From Pontiellaceae bacterium (lineage in GTDB: Bacteria; Verrucomicrobiota; Kiritimatiellia; Kiritimatiellales; Tichowtungiaceae): a stretch of 11,269 bases of DNA. Position 1 is the stretch's first letter, and each line of letters starts with the position of its first letter. Position numbers and translations under genes: made by a program. Under the pieces are notes generated by a model. The model was not told where the DNA came from. It saw nothing but the letters and a program-made list of their open reading frames with translations, and searched no databases. The stretch covers positions 1 to 11,269 of the forward strand of contig JAOZMR010000068.1 in the NCBI GenBank assembly GCA_029934215.1, in the 5' to 3' direction. Shown one piece after another: positions 1 through 8,600 of this stretch.

Positions 1-52
1 CCGAATCTATCCACGAGAAAAAGCCTCTAAAAAACGCACATTCGTGAAGAGC

Positions 53-87
53 CTGAAAATCAGCGTTTTTTATGAGGGCTGGTTTCC
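53..87. repeat. Copy of the end of the inverted-repeat element found at 10111-10484
   Basis: This stretch aligns without gaps to 10451-10485, the outer end of the right inverted repeat of the element interrupting the RAYT, with 26 of 35 positions identical. The best-conserved core reads AGCGTTTT, two variable positions, then TGAGGGCTG. It indicates that a related dispersed element or element end lies just upstream of the symporter gene. Only one end is visible here and no partner inverted copy was found nearby, so it may be a relic. Confidence 0.45.
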
Positions 88-99
88 AACCATTGGAAA
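83..99. promoter_or_regulatory. Palindrome TTTCCAA-CCA-TTGGAAA upstream of gltS-like gene
   Basis: A perfect palindrome with 7-bp arms and a 3-bp centre lies 42 bp before the symporter start codon. It could be an operator or a short hairpin in the 5' untranslated region. The same arms with centre GGT recur at 7981-7997 inside cas9, so it may be a genome-wide short repeat rather than a gene-specific site. Its function is unknown. Confidence 0.35.
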
Positions 100-111
100 A
101 ACCTGTAAGGT

Positions 112-135
112 CTCCCTTTTAGAAACCAAAAGGAG
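112..135 (+). promoter_or_regulatory. Possible hairpin masking the symporter ribosome binding site
   Basis: The run CTCCCTTTT (112-120) can pair with AAAAGGAG (128-135), with one bulged C and a 7-nt loop. The AAGGAG part is the Shine-Dalgarno sequence of the ATG at 142, spaced about 6 nt from it. If the hairpin forms in the mRNA it would restrict translation initiation. The pairing is seen in the sequence; a regulatory role is inferred. Confidence 0.3.
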
Positions 136-141
136 TCTCCT

Positions 142-1494
142 ATGCTATCATTCATCTGTCTCGCTGTTCTACTCGGTCTCGGCTATTGGCTGCGCCGTAA
201 AATCGTTCTCCTTCAACGGCTCTACCTGCCGGCCTCTGTTATTGCAGGATTACTCGGGCTCATCATCATTCAAACCTGCACAAACGTGGGAACACCTCTG
301 CCAGAGGAATGGACGGCAGGCTGGAGCAAAATGCCAGGCATTTTGATCAATATCGTCTTCGCCTGCCTCTTCCTCGGCGTAGAGATCCCAGGGGTTTCCA
401 AGGTCTGGAAAAGTGCAGGGCGTCAACTCGCTTACGGACAGATCGTCGCGTGGGGACAATACGTGGTCGGCATCGGACTCGTCCTTTTTCTGCTCGGTCC
501 GCTCTTTGGACTCAACGACCTCTTCGGTGCGATTCTACCCGTCGGCTTCGAGGGCGGCCACGGAACCGCCGGCGGTCTCGGTCCAGTCTTCAACGAACTA
601 AACTGGGCAGCCGGAAAAGATTTCGCGCTAGCCGCAGCAACCGCCGGAATCCTCGGCGCAATCATCGTCGGCATGGCACTCGTTAACTGGGCCGTTCGTA
701 AAGGCTACGTCACCGAAAAAAAGGCGCCAAACGAAACCACGGAAGACATCGACTGGACAGGAAGCATCCCCCACGACCAACGCCCGAAAGCTGGCAAACT
801 AACAGTTTCGAGCGATGTCATTGAATCGCTCAGTTTACACATCGTCATTGTCGCAGCCGCAATCCTGATCGGCTATGGCTTTAAGGATCTCCTTGTTTTG
901 TTGCAAACGCTCATCCCATTCGCACAAAAACACCATCTCCTCAGCAGTTTTCCTCTCTTCCCGCTCTGCATGCTCGGCGGCCTACTCGTTCAGCTCTTTG
1001 CCGACCGGTTTGACCCGAACGACCACATCGACCACGGACTCACTCGCCGCATACAGAACTGTGCACTCGACTTTCTTGTCGTCGCCGCAATCGCCACCAT
1101 CCGGCTCGACATTGTCGCGCAGGATTGGATTCCGCTTGTGATACTGGTTACCGCCGGAATTCTCTGGAACGTCTTTTGCGTACTATTCCTCGCACGACGC
1201 ATCTTCAAAAACGCATGGTTCGAGCGAGCGATAGCCGAAATGGGGCAATCGATGGGCGTGACAGCGACGGGACTACTTCTGCTCCGCGTGGTCGACCCAG
1301 ACTACAAAACCCCAGCCGCCGAAGCCTTCGCCTGCAAACAGCTCCTTCACGAACCCTTCATGGGCGGCGGACTCTGGACAGGCATGGCGATCCCACTGAT
1401 TGCAGCAATCGGAGCCCTACCCGTATTTGGCATAGCTGTTATAGCGGTCACCGTCTGGGCAGTGCTACTCTTTGTTGCCCGCAACCGAGAATAA
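142..1494 (+). CDS. gltS: Sodium/glutamate symporter (GltS / ESS family)
   Basis: This is an integral membrane protein of 450 aa that resembles the glutamate:Na+ symporter (ESS) family, which imports glutamate using the sodium gradient. The known E. coli GltS is about 400 aa, so this one is slightly long. Roughly ten or more hydrophobic segments span the protein, for example residues 1-15, 30-44, 66-82, 105-121, 160-185, 231-245, 331-350 and 416-449. Two glycine-rich signatures mark the inverted repeat halves: GGHGTAGGLGPVF at 138-150 and MGQSMGVTATG at 367-377. A hydrophilic loop at about 187-227 separates the halves. The start ATG is preceded by a good AAGGAG Shine-Dalgarno. The gene stands alone, with no clear terminator directly after its TAA stop, and shows no link to the CRISPR genes. 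Substrate specificity within the family is inferred; gltS is used in the family sense. Confidence 0.85.
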   Translation: MLSFICLAVLLGLGYWLRRKIVLLQRLYLPASVIAGLLGLIIIQTCTNVGTPLPEEWTAGWSKMPGILINIVFACLFLGVEIPGVSKVWKSAGRQLAYGQIVAWGQYVVGIGLVLFLLGPLFGLNDLFGAILPVGFEGGHGTAGGLGPVFNELNWAAGKDFALAAATAGILGAIIVGMALVNWAVRKGYVTEKKAPNETTEDIDWTGSIPHDQRPKAGKLTVSSDVIESLSLHIVIVAAAILIGYGFKDLLVLLQTLIPFAQKHHLLSSFPLFPLCMLGGLLVQLFADRFDPNDHIDHGLTRRIQNCALDFLVVAAIATIRLDIVAQDWIPLVILVTAGILWNVFCVLFLARRIFKNAWFERAIAEMGQSMGVTATGLLLLRVVDPDYKTPAAEAFACKQLLHEPFMGGGLWTGMAIPLIAAIGALPVFGIAVIAVTVWAVLLFVARNRE

Positions 1495-1820
1495 AACGAT
1501 TGCAGATGGGATAAAAACATCCAAATACGTGGAGATTTATTAACCGCGCTGAAAGCGAAGCGACGCATGAATTTTGTATTCAAAAATAGTGTGTCGTTTT
1601 GTGTTTACTGCTTTCTCTGTTCATTTGATCTTTAACTCAAACAATGATTTATTGAGAGAATCCCGAGCGGTTTGCAGAAATGATGGAAAATTCAGCAGAC
1701 ATTGGTCTTGTTTCTGCTCAAAATAGGTGTACGTTCTGTCCATATATTTTAATTTTTGCGTGTAGACGCAGTACGTTTCATTCCAAAACGACAAATTTGT
1801 TGAAACTAAAAAACTACTAG
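1495..1820. other. Intergenic stretch with no recognisable gene
   Basis: No convincing gene was found between the symporter stop and the hairpin at 1825. The sequence is more AT-rich than the symporter gene. One open frame on the minus strand here has no ATG at its upstream end and no ribosome binding site, and was not accepted. A weak TTTTG-TATT-CAAAA hairpin near 1574 is the only local structure seen and is too weak to call a terminator. Confidence 0.6.
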
Positions 1821-1824
1821 TTGC

Positions 1825-1857
1825 CCGCCCCAATCGGGGCGGCTCCTTCTTGTTTTT
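1825..1857. terminator. Intrinsic terminator hairpin, possibly bidirectional
   Basis: CCGCCCC (1825-1831) pairs perfectly with GGGGCGG (1836-1842) around the loop AATC. On the plus strand a pyrimidine-rich stretch ending in six Ts follows (1852-1857). On the minus strand a T-rich run (TAGTTTTTTAG) begins about 10 nt after the stem. It could end symporter transcription rightward or, more interestingly, end leftward read-through from the CRISPR array. Confidence 0.55.
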
Positions 1858-1953
1858 TAGTGGGCTCTTTGTCGTGCCTGGAATGAGGCAAGTTGAAGCC
1901 GCCCTTTTTCCGTTTTTAAGGGTGCTTTTTAACCCCGAAGAAAAGGAAAGAAA

Positions 1954-2007
1954 ATGAACCGTTCAAGAATCATCGCTGCTGCTCTCTGGTGCTCCCATCT
2001 TTCCTGA
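1954..2007 (+). pseudogene. 17-codon ORF stub with good RBS, possible truncated signal-peptide gene
   Basis: An ATG at 1954 follows AAGGAAAG at a normal spacing and encodes MNRSRIIAAALWCSHLS before a TGA. The basic start followed by a short hydrophobic run resembles the first part of a secretion signal. It breaks off at once, and the other frames close shortly after. This may be the 5' remnant of an exported-protein gene, or chance. No homology can be claimed for so short a peptide. Confidence 0.2.
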
Positions 2008-2138
2008 CACCTTCCCTTGAGAGTAAAGAAATGCAATTTCGGAGAGAAAAACAAATAACGAATTAGTCGAGTGAGCCTATTTTGAACAAGCTTGTCCTCA
2101 AGTCGAAGCGCAATCCTCTGGGCTTTTTCCTGCCGTTC
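2008..2138. other. Trailer-side flank of the CRISPR array
   Basis: This is unique sequence between the ORF stub and the last (oldest) repeat. An open frame on the minus strand runs leftward from an ATG that lies inside the terminal repeat and encodes a charged helical-looking stretch (ERQEKAQRIALRLEDKL). It has no ribosome binding site and was not accepted as a gene. No degenerate extra repeat was found to the left of 2139. Confidence 0.5.
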
Positions 2139-4282
2139 GCTGGTAATCATTTCAAAGAACTGTCAATCCACAACCAGTGGGGGATACGGTGACGAACTCG
2201 ATATGCTGTTAATCATTTCAAAGAACTGTCAATCCACAACTTACGCCGAGAAAGATCACGGTTGATGCCGGCTGTTAATCATTTCAAAGAACTGTCAATC
2301 CACAACTCATCGATACGCGGGAACGAGAGGATCCGCGCTGTTAATCATTTCAAAGAACTGTCAATCCACAACCATTGAGCTCGTCGCGTTGATTCTGTTT
2401 TAGCTGTTAATCATTTCAAAGAACTGTCAATCCACAACCGCTATCAAAAATCCGTCGGACATGATGTCGCTGGTAATCATTTCAAAGAACTGTCAATCCA
2501 CAACGCATGACGGCGTTTGCGGGAAGGATGCGGTGCTGGTAATCATTTCAAAGAACTGTCAATCCACAACCGAGCTGTGCGGTAAACTGTATCAGGGGCA
2601 GCTGGTAATCATTTCAAAGAACTGTCAATCCACAACTACGAGATAACAGGGCAGGTTAAAGTCATCGCTGGTAATCATTTCAAAGAACTGTCAATCCACA
2701 ACAGAACACAAGTACTTCCTTAGAAACGAGAAGCTGGTAATCATTTCAAAGAACTGTCAATCCACAACTGATGATCGATTGTTGTTATGGTGCCGACGGC
2801 TGGTAATCATTTCAAAGAACTGTCAATCCACAACCGAACGCGGGTTATCTAGCCCGAATGGATCGCTGGTAATCATTTCAAAGAACTGTCAATCCACAAC
2901 CGCCGTCAGAAAGTTCCACCGTCGCCGTAGCTGGTAATCATTTCAAAGAACTGTCAATCCACAACCACTCGCGCTGATTGCCTGCAGGGTCATACGCTGG
3001 TAATCATTTCAAAGAACTGTCAATCCACAACGCCCACTCTACCCAACCCGTCTCCCTGTGAGCTGGTAATCATTTCAAAGAACTGTCAATCCACAACTAG
3101 CCGGACGAATCCGCATCATGGCTATCGGCTGGTAATCATTTCAAAGAACTGTCAATCCACAACATGGGCGCTTTCTACATATTTTGTGGATAAGCTGGTA
3201 ATCATTTCAAAGAACTGTCAATCCACAACAGCAATAAGGCTTGTTCTGGAAACATCGCTGCTGGTAATCATTTCAAAGAACTGTCAATCCACAACACCGT
3301 GCGAGGCAGTTCGCTAAGCAGGACGCTGGTAATCATTTCAAAGAACTGTCAATCCACAACGTGGTGGTGGTCAACCCGTTGGGTGCGTCCGCTGGTAATC
3401 ATTTCAAAGAACTGTCAATCCACAACCCATCTTGACTTTGACGAGCGAGTTTCCCCGCTGGTAATCATTTCAAAGAACTGTCAATCCACAACAGAAAATG
3501 TTCATTCTCTGCCGCATGGAAAGCTGGTAATCATTTCAAAGAACTGTCAATCCACAACCATTCTGGGGGCTTAAACGATTCCCTTATGCTGGTAATCATT
3601 TCAAAGAACTGTCAATCCACAACTGCCTCGCTGAAATGGATATGGGGGGGCTGGCTGGTAATCATTTCAAAGAACTGTCAATCCACAACTATGCTCTATG
3701 AAGATTATACAAATTGCACGCTGGTAATCATTTCAAAGAACTGTCAATCCACAACCAGCTTTTTGCAGACCCCACAGTGACTTGGGCTGGTAATCATTTC
3801 AAAGAACTGTCAATCCACAACACCCATCAATGTCGAGCCTGTGCCGTTTATGCTGGTAATCATTTCAAAGAACTGTCAATCCACAACCACCGACAAACAA
3901 ATACACGAAACAGCTCGGCTGGTAATCATTTCAAAGAACTGTCAATCCACAACCCGCTTCCATAAGCGGACGTTTTTTTTTACGCTGGTAATCATTTCAA
4001 AGAACTGTCAATCCACAACCTACCGAAGCCACCGCCTTTCTAAATCGGAGCTGGTAATCATTTCAAAGAACTGTCAATCCACAACTTTTGAGCCGAATCG
4101 TCCGTTTGTAGCAGTGCTGGTAATCATTTCAAAGAACTGTCAATCCACAACCCTCAACCGCATAGCATACCGACGCGCATCGCTGGTAATCATTTCAAAG
4201 AACTGTCAATCCACAACTGTACCATCCGCGCTCTGAATGGATGACAGCTGGTAATCATTTCAAAGAACTGTCAATCCACAAC
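2139..4282 (-). CRISPR. Type II-C CRISPR array, 33 repeats and 32 spacers
   Basis: The repeat is 36 bp; read on the minus strand it begins GTTGTGGATTGACAGTTC and ends ATGATTACCAGC. There are 33 copies starting at 2139 and ending at 4282. Twenty-eight spacers are 30 nt and four are 29 nt (2901-2929, 3296-3324, 3559-3587, 4218-4246). The sense of transcription is leftward, because the tracrRNA anti-repeat at 9747-9764 complements the GTTGTGG end. The newest spacer should therefore be 4218-4246, next to cas2, and the oldest 2175-2204. Repeats 2 to 5 from the left (2205, 2271, 2337, 2403) share one base change (GCTGT instead of GCTGG on the plus strand); all others read appear identical. The near-perfect repeats and large number of unique spacers argue for an active or recently active array. 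No spacer matched another part of this window by eye. Confidence 0.98.
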
Positions 4283-4414
4283 ACGGCAACCAGAAAAGGT
4301 TATTTTCCAAGGAGTTGCAAAGCAAATATCCGCAGAAAAAATATCTAGTTCAACCGTGAAGTACATTTTCAGTTCACTTTTGGAATCGTACATGCTCCGC
4401 TGTCTGTTGCCCAG
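4283..4414 (-). promoter_or_regulatory. CRISPR leader with candidate pre-crRNA promoter
   Basis: This 132-bp AT-rich segment lies between the cas2 stop and the first (leader-proximal) repeat. On the minus strand it holds TTGAAC (4353-4348) as a -35 element and GATATT (4330-4325) as a -10 element, separated by exactly 17 bp. Each matches the sigma-70 consensus at 4 of 6 positions. Transcription would start near 4318, about 35 nt before the first repeat. The cas2-proximal position matches the leader placement expected from the repeat orientation. Confidence 0.55.
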
Positions 4415-4433
4415 CTAAAAAAATTCTAGCTGG
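4411..4433 (-). other. Inverted repeat spanning the cas2 stop codon
   Basis: CCAGCTA (4411-4417) and TAGCTGG (4427-4433) form a 7-bp stem whose 9-nt loop is A/T-rich; the cas2 TAG stop lies inside one arm. The T-run lies in the loop and not after the stem, so this is not a standard intrinsic terminator. It may attenuate read-through from the cas operon into the array or protect the mRNA 3' end. Confidence 0.3.
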
Positions 4434-4753
4434 CTCGGTTTCGGTTGGAGCGGCGTTGTTGCCTTTCCCCAGAAATTAATAATACCACCGTATTGTTTGT
4501 CGGTAATCCGAAGAATGCTGATGTGACCTTTTTGAGGAATCATGCTGTTGACTCGTTTGCTGTGGACATCTGCGCTCTCTTTGCTTCCGCAGTGCCGTGT
4601 GTACACGGAGTATTGCATCATAGTGAAGCCGTCCTTCAACAATCGATTGCGAAACCCAGCGGCATTCCGACGCTCGGTCTTCGTGTTCGTTGGCAGATCA
4701 AAAAATACAAATAACCACATAATTTTATAGGCGTTCAGCCGTACCTCTGACAT
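4415..4753 (-). CDS. cas2: CRISPR-associated endonuclease Cas2
   Basis: Cas2 is the dimeric partner of Cas1 in the spacer integration complex. The 112-aa protein has the ferredoxin-like Cas2 start, with the first strand WLFVFFDLP ending in the conserved aspartate Asp19. A basic helix (about 25-41) and the second-strand segment MMQYSVYTRHC (45-55) follow. The extended N-terminus before Met12 is common in type II-C Cas2 proteins, and the ATG at 4753 sits one base after the cas1 stop. This start was therefore kept over the internal Met12, although its ribosome binding site is weak, consistent with translational coupling. It is the last cas gene before the leader; no csn2 follows, as expected for II-C. 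Confidence 0.96.
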   Translation of the reverse strand: MSEVRLNAYKIMWLFVFFDLPTNTKTERRNAAGFRNRLLKDGFTMMQYSVYTRHCGSKESADVHSKRVNSMIPQKGHISILRITDKQYGGIINFWGKATTPLQPKPSQLEFF

Positions 4754-4754
4754 T

Positions 4755-5657
4755 TTAATTTGCTTTCATTATGGGATAATCCACTTTCTTTTGTTCGCCG
4801 CAAACGCAACGCACGAGCGATGCTGTTGTAATCGACAAACCAACCATCAAGGGTCGCAAGGTGTTCGTGAGATGAACGTCTGCGGCGAGCAGTTTGAGCA
4901 ACCGCTGTTTTTGTTCCTTCGAAATACCGTCATCTTCAACTGCGGACTCTTTCCAAAGCTCGAAAACAAATTCATCCGCATAGGGGCGATACGGCTCCAT
5001 CACATCATCCGCCAGTGCGAAGGCATTATATTGATTGTGATGATGAATCCCGATGGCGGGATAAAGCCCCGACCCAACCAATGACCGAGCGACCGCCGCA
5101 CGAAGAATGGCGTAGGTATAGTTCAATAAATGATTCGGACCGTTGCCAAATCGTTCCCTCCGGAATTCATCACCAAACAGATTTTGCCAATAAACTCGCG
5201 CCGCCGCGCCTTCTCGATTATCCGTGTCGCCGCTCTTTACGTTTTCCGCATATCGGCGAAGAGCTTCGACTCCGTTCGACTCCGTTCTCTGCAACATTGC
5301 CGCCTGATTTTTAATTTTGATCTCCACCGTCTGTTTCCAAAGGTTTTTCTTCAGCGGTTCCGACATTTCTAACTGCGCCGCTAGCGTTTTTGCATGAGTT
5401 GTATTGCCATCGAACGGAATACTCATTGCGGTTGGATGATGTAGCTTGTCGCAAAAAACAACCGCTGCATTAACTGCGGTCAGTTCTTCAATCAAGCGAA
5501 GCGACAGCGTAATACTATGATTATCCAGCACCACAAAACCAATATCTTCAATCGGCACCGTCCGCACCTCCCCATCTGGCTTGGGTGTATAAACCAATTG
5601 TCCGTTTCTGAAGGAAAGATGCGCCGCCGATTCAAAATAGACTGTTCGCTTTAGCAT
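4755..5657 (-). CDS. cas1: CRISPR-associated integrase Cas1 (type II)
   Basis: Cas1 is the metal-dependent integrase that inserts new spacers at the leader end of the array. The 300-aa length is typical for type II Cas1. The N-terminal beta domain (about 1-80) contains the familiar LDNHSITLS segment. The C-terminal helical domain has the catalytic glutamate in NREGAAARVYW (Glu149), a histidine cluster in GIHHHNQYNAF (205-207) and the acidic group in ADDVMEPYRP (Asp217, Asp218, Glu221). These supply the expected Glu/His/Asp metal site, so the enzyme looks intact. The ATG at 5657 lies two bases after the cas9 stop, with GGAGGA inside the cas9 3' end as its ribosome binding site. It is tightly coupled to cas9 upstream and cas2 downstream. 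Confidence 0.97.
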   Translation of the reverse strand: MLKRTVYFESAAHLSFRNGQLVYTPKPDGEVRTVPIEDIGFVVLDNHSITLSLRLIEELTAVNAAVVFCDKLHHPTAMSIPFDGNTTHAKTLAAQLEMSEPLKKNLWKQTVEIKIKNQAAMLQRTESNGVEALRRYAENVKSGDTDNREGAAARVYWQNLFGDEFRRERFGNGPNHLLNYTYAILRAAVARSLVGSGLYPAIGIHHHNQYNAFALADDVMEPYRPYADEFVFELWKESAVEDDGISKEQKQRLLKLLAADVHLTNTLRPLMVGLSITTASLVRCVCGEQKKVDYPIMKAN

Positions 5658-5659
5658 GG

Positions 5660-8600
5660 CTATTCCTCCATAAATTCGATTTCGCCGAGGAAATTCATTT
5701 TGAAATCAACCCCCGCAAGAAGTGCTTTGAATTTTGAAGGTTTAAACTTCACATAAGGGAATTCATTTTGACGATCTATAACATCCCCGCCCTTGGGGGT
5801 TGTCAGCTTGGACTTCTTGACCTCGCCCTGCTTATCCAGAACCCCACTCAGTCTATTTTCCTCAGTAATAACCTCGTTCATGAATGCAACGACCTCAGTG
5901 GTCATTCGAGCTTCCCGATTAAAGTACAATTTTATGCCGTCATCATCTAACCCACGCACGATATAAAGCCTCTGCCCCAGTTTGTTTTGCGACATATTCA
6001 TCAGCTCTTCAGGATTATCTTTAAACAAAAGAGCCTGTTGCCCGTTTTGAATTGTTTGAAGTAATTGAAGACCATCGGATTCAGAAGGCAAATGAACTTC
6101 ATTTGCTGCATTCAGATTATTTATGAGTTTATATTCGCGAATAATTTTTCCTTTTTTATTCGTTCCCTCATAAACAGCCATCAAGTAATTCCCATCATTG
6201 TTTACGTAATATTTTTCACGATGGGGTTTTGGATTTCGGAAGGACTTATCTCTTTGGTCTTTCAGCGCAATTGGGTTTGTTAAACTAGAACAAACACGCA
6301 CCCTCTTGATCGGGGTTGGGTTTCCATTTTTATTTGGCAACACAAACACGCCTGCCAGACGTGATTCCAGTTCCTTAACCTGCTGATTGATCACCAGTTC
6401 CTCTGACTCATCCGATGTAAACTTTCTTTTCATCAGAGCCTCGACTTCCTTTTTCAATTGAGATTCTTCTGCTCGTCCAGCCATAACGATTTCACGAACC
6501 CGATCATCGACGATTTTTTTCAAATCTGAATCTTTCAGATCGGAGACAGGTTTACGCACCACATACTTGATGACGTCCTCTGTCTCGCCTGTTTTCTTGT
6601 TTTGTACGGGTCTCTTTATGGCTCCATAAAATGTCTCTTTATGCAATGACCCGCGAGCGGTTTTTCCCTGTTGCAGAACTCTTTTTCCTCCAACCTTTAC
6701 CCTTTTCTTCGTCTGCTTGAGCAGATGATTCGGCGCGTAGTGCGAAACAAGAATTTCATTTTTCAACTCCTTCATATCCTCCGTAAATGTTTTCCAAGGT
6801 TTGGAGAAATGTGGCTTTGCAGGCACGGAAGGATCGTTTCGGTCGTAACTTTCGTAGTCGTGATAGTAATGCGCCAACTTGTCGTATTGGTCGCGCGTCA
6901 CGCAGGCGACAACGATCGCATCGACGGTGTGATGTGCGTGATTGCTACGATCTTTTTTCCCGAATTCGTTCTGCAAACCCCAACACCGCCGAAAATCATC
7001 CGTTGTTTTCCCGTTAACGGTGTGAACCATCGGGAAAACCGTTTTCAGATATAGCTGCGCATATTTTGTAATGATGCGCGTATCGACCAACTGACTGTTT
7101 TTGAATCCGCTCGTTACCTCATCCATCTTGAACCGACGAACTTTCCCTCGCAAATAATCCCGCTCATGCTCCCAGACCAATCGTTTTTGAATCGCGCTGT
7201 CCTTGATTTCTTTGGTTGATGCATATTTACTTTTTGGGCGTTGCTTTTCGATCAATTTTGTCAGCCCGTCAACTTCACCCTCCCAATGTCCGATGCGTTG
7301 CAGAATCGTCGCGTAATCTGGACAATCGAACGGGATGCGATTCCCTTTCACTTCCCGGTTATAATCTCGATCGCAGAGCGTCTTGTTTTCCTGCGAATTG
7401 TCGCAGGACTGACTGCGCGGAATCGTATGCTCAATATCGAACCGTGGATTTCCTCCAATAAAATCAGATGGTTTGATCGTTTGCCCTGTATAAAGACAAA
7501 CATGTTTTTGCTCTTCCCATAATTGATACTTCAAAATTTCGTCTTCCGTTGCCTGACGATCAATCCCCTGTCCTGACAAAACCTCTTCGATTGCCGATTT
7601 ATATCCTTTGCGCCTTTTCTCATCGTTCCACTGCCACGTTTTAATCGCCGCACGTCGATTCGCATCGTTCAGCTCACGCGCCATTTCAATATGGACCTTG
7701 GTTTGGCCGGTAATGATGCCCTTTTTAAGAAGCTCATTAACCACTGCTTTCACCCGATGCATCGCCCGCATAAACACGGGGTTTCGAATCGAGGAAATAC
7801 GCGGGTCGCCAAGAAGAATGCTTCCATCTGGATTTCGTATCGCAGGCTTATACGTTTCTTCCTTCGACGGATGATAAAGCTTCTTCAACGCTTCTTCATC
7901 CGCATCGAATTCTTTCTTTAAATAGTCTCTGACTCGCTCATCCAATCGTTGGGTCGGCGCATACTCGCCATTCCCATTATTTTCCAAGGTTTGGAAACGA
8001 ATTTTCTGGCAAATGCTTGATGCAGAATCGCGAAAAACTTTTGGCAATTTCTCCTCAAAATCCTGCACATTCCGGAGATCATACTTTTCCTCAAATGCCT
8101 GCGGGCTATTTTTATATTCCCGAACAAATTCGTTCACACAACGAGCCTCGGAAAGATACTGATTATGATCATCAATCAGCTTTGAAATGTCTGATTTCAG
8201 TTTTTCAGTTTCATCAGCAGAAACATCGATCACTTGATCGATATTCGCGAAAAAGACCGCGTGCGAATAAAGAAGCCCCTGCTTCAAAAACGGAAGAATT
8301 TTCCGAACAGCTTTCAGGCTCAACGCTCCATATCCCTGCGGGGGATCAATCTTCGCGAACTTCTCCGCAGCCTCATCATTCAGACCAAGCTTTCCTTTGG
8401 CGTACGCCTTCACCTTCTCTTCTTTGTTGAACGAGAAGAGAACATGCCAAACCTCATGCAGAATATCTTCCGGCGACTTCTGGCTCTTTTTTTCTCCGCA
8501 ATAGGAGTCATAAATCCCATGTTGATAATCATCGCCAAACAGCCCCCTCAACTTTGCAGAAAACGGACAACCCGAAATTGATTGGTTATCCCGATAGTTG

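Noticed and set aside
309..686. Arginine-rich open frames overlapping the symporter gene in other frames
   Set aside because: They are codon-usage shadows of the symporter coding sequence with no independent start signal.
1621..1833. 70-codon minus-strand frame to the right of the symporter gene
   Set aside because: Its upstream end has no ATG and no Shine-Dalgarno and lies inside a terminator hairpin; there is no recognisable family.
2461..4236. Open frames inside the array (for example 2461-2646, 3299-3574, 3841-4236) with a recurring LVIISKNCQSTT peptide
   Set aside because: They are translations of the CRISPR repeat and spacers; the regularity comes from the repeat unit being a multiple of three (66 bp). 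There is no ribosome binding site.
2175..4246. Self-targeting spacers against genes in this window
   Set aside because: Comparing spacers by eye with the symporter, cas genes and right flank gave no full match. A genome-wide search would be needed to exclude self-targets elsewhere.
4283..4414. A csn2 or cas4 gene between cas2 and the array
   Set aside because: The 132-bp gap is too short and has no open frame; the system is II-C and not II-A or II-B.
4445..5372. Plus-strand open frames opposite cas2 and cas1
   Set aside because: They are antisense shadows of strongly supported cas genes.
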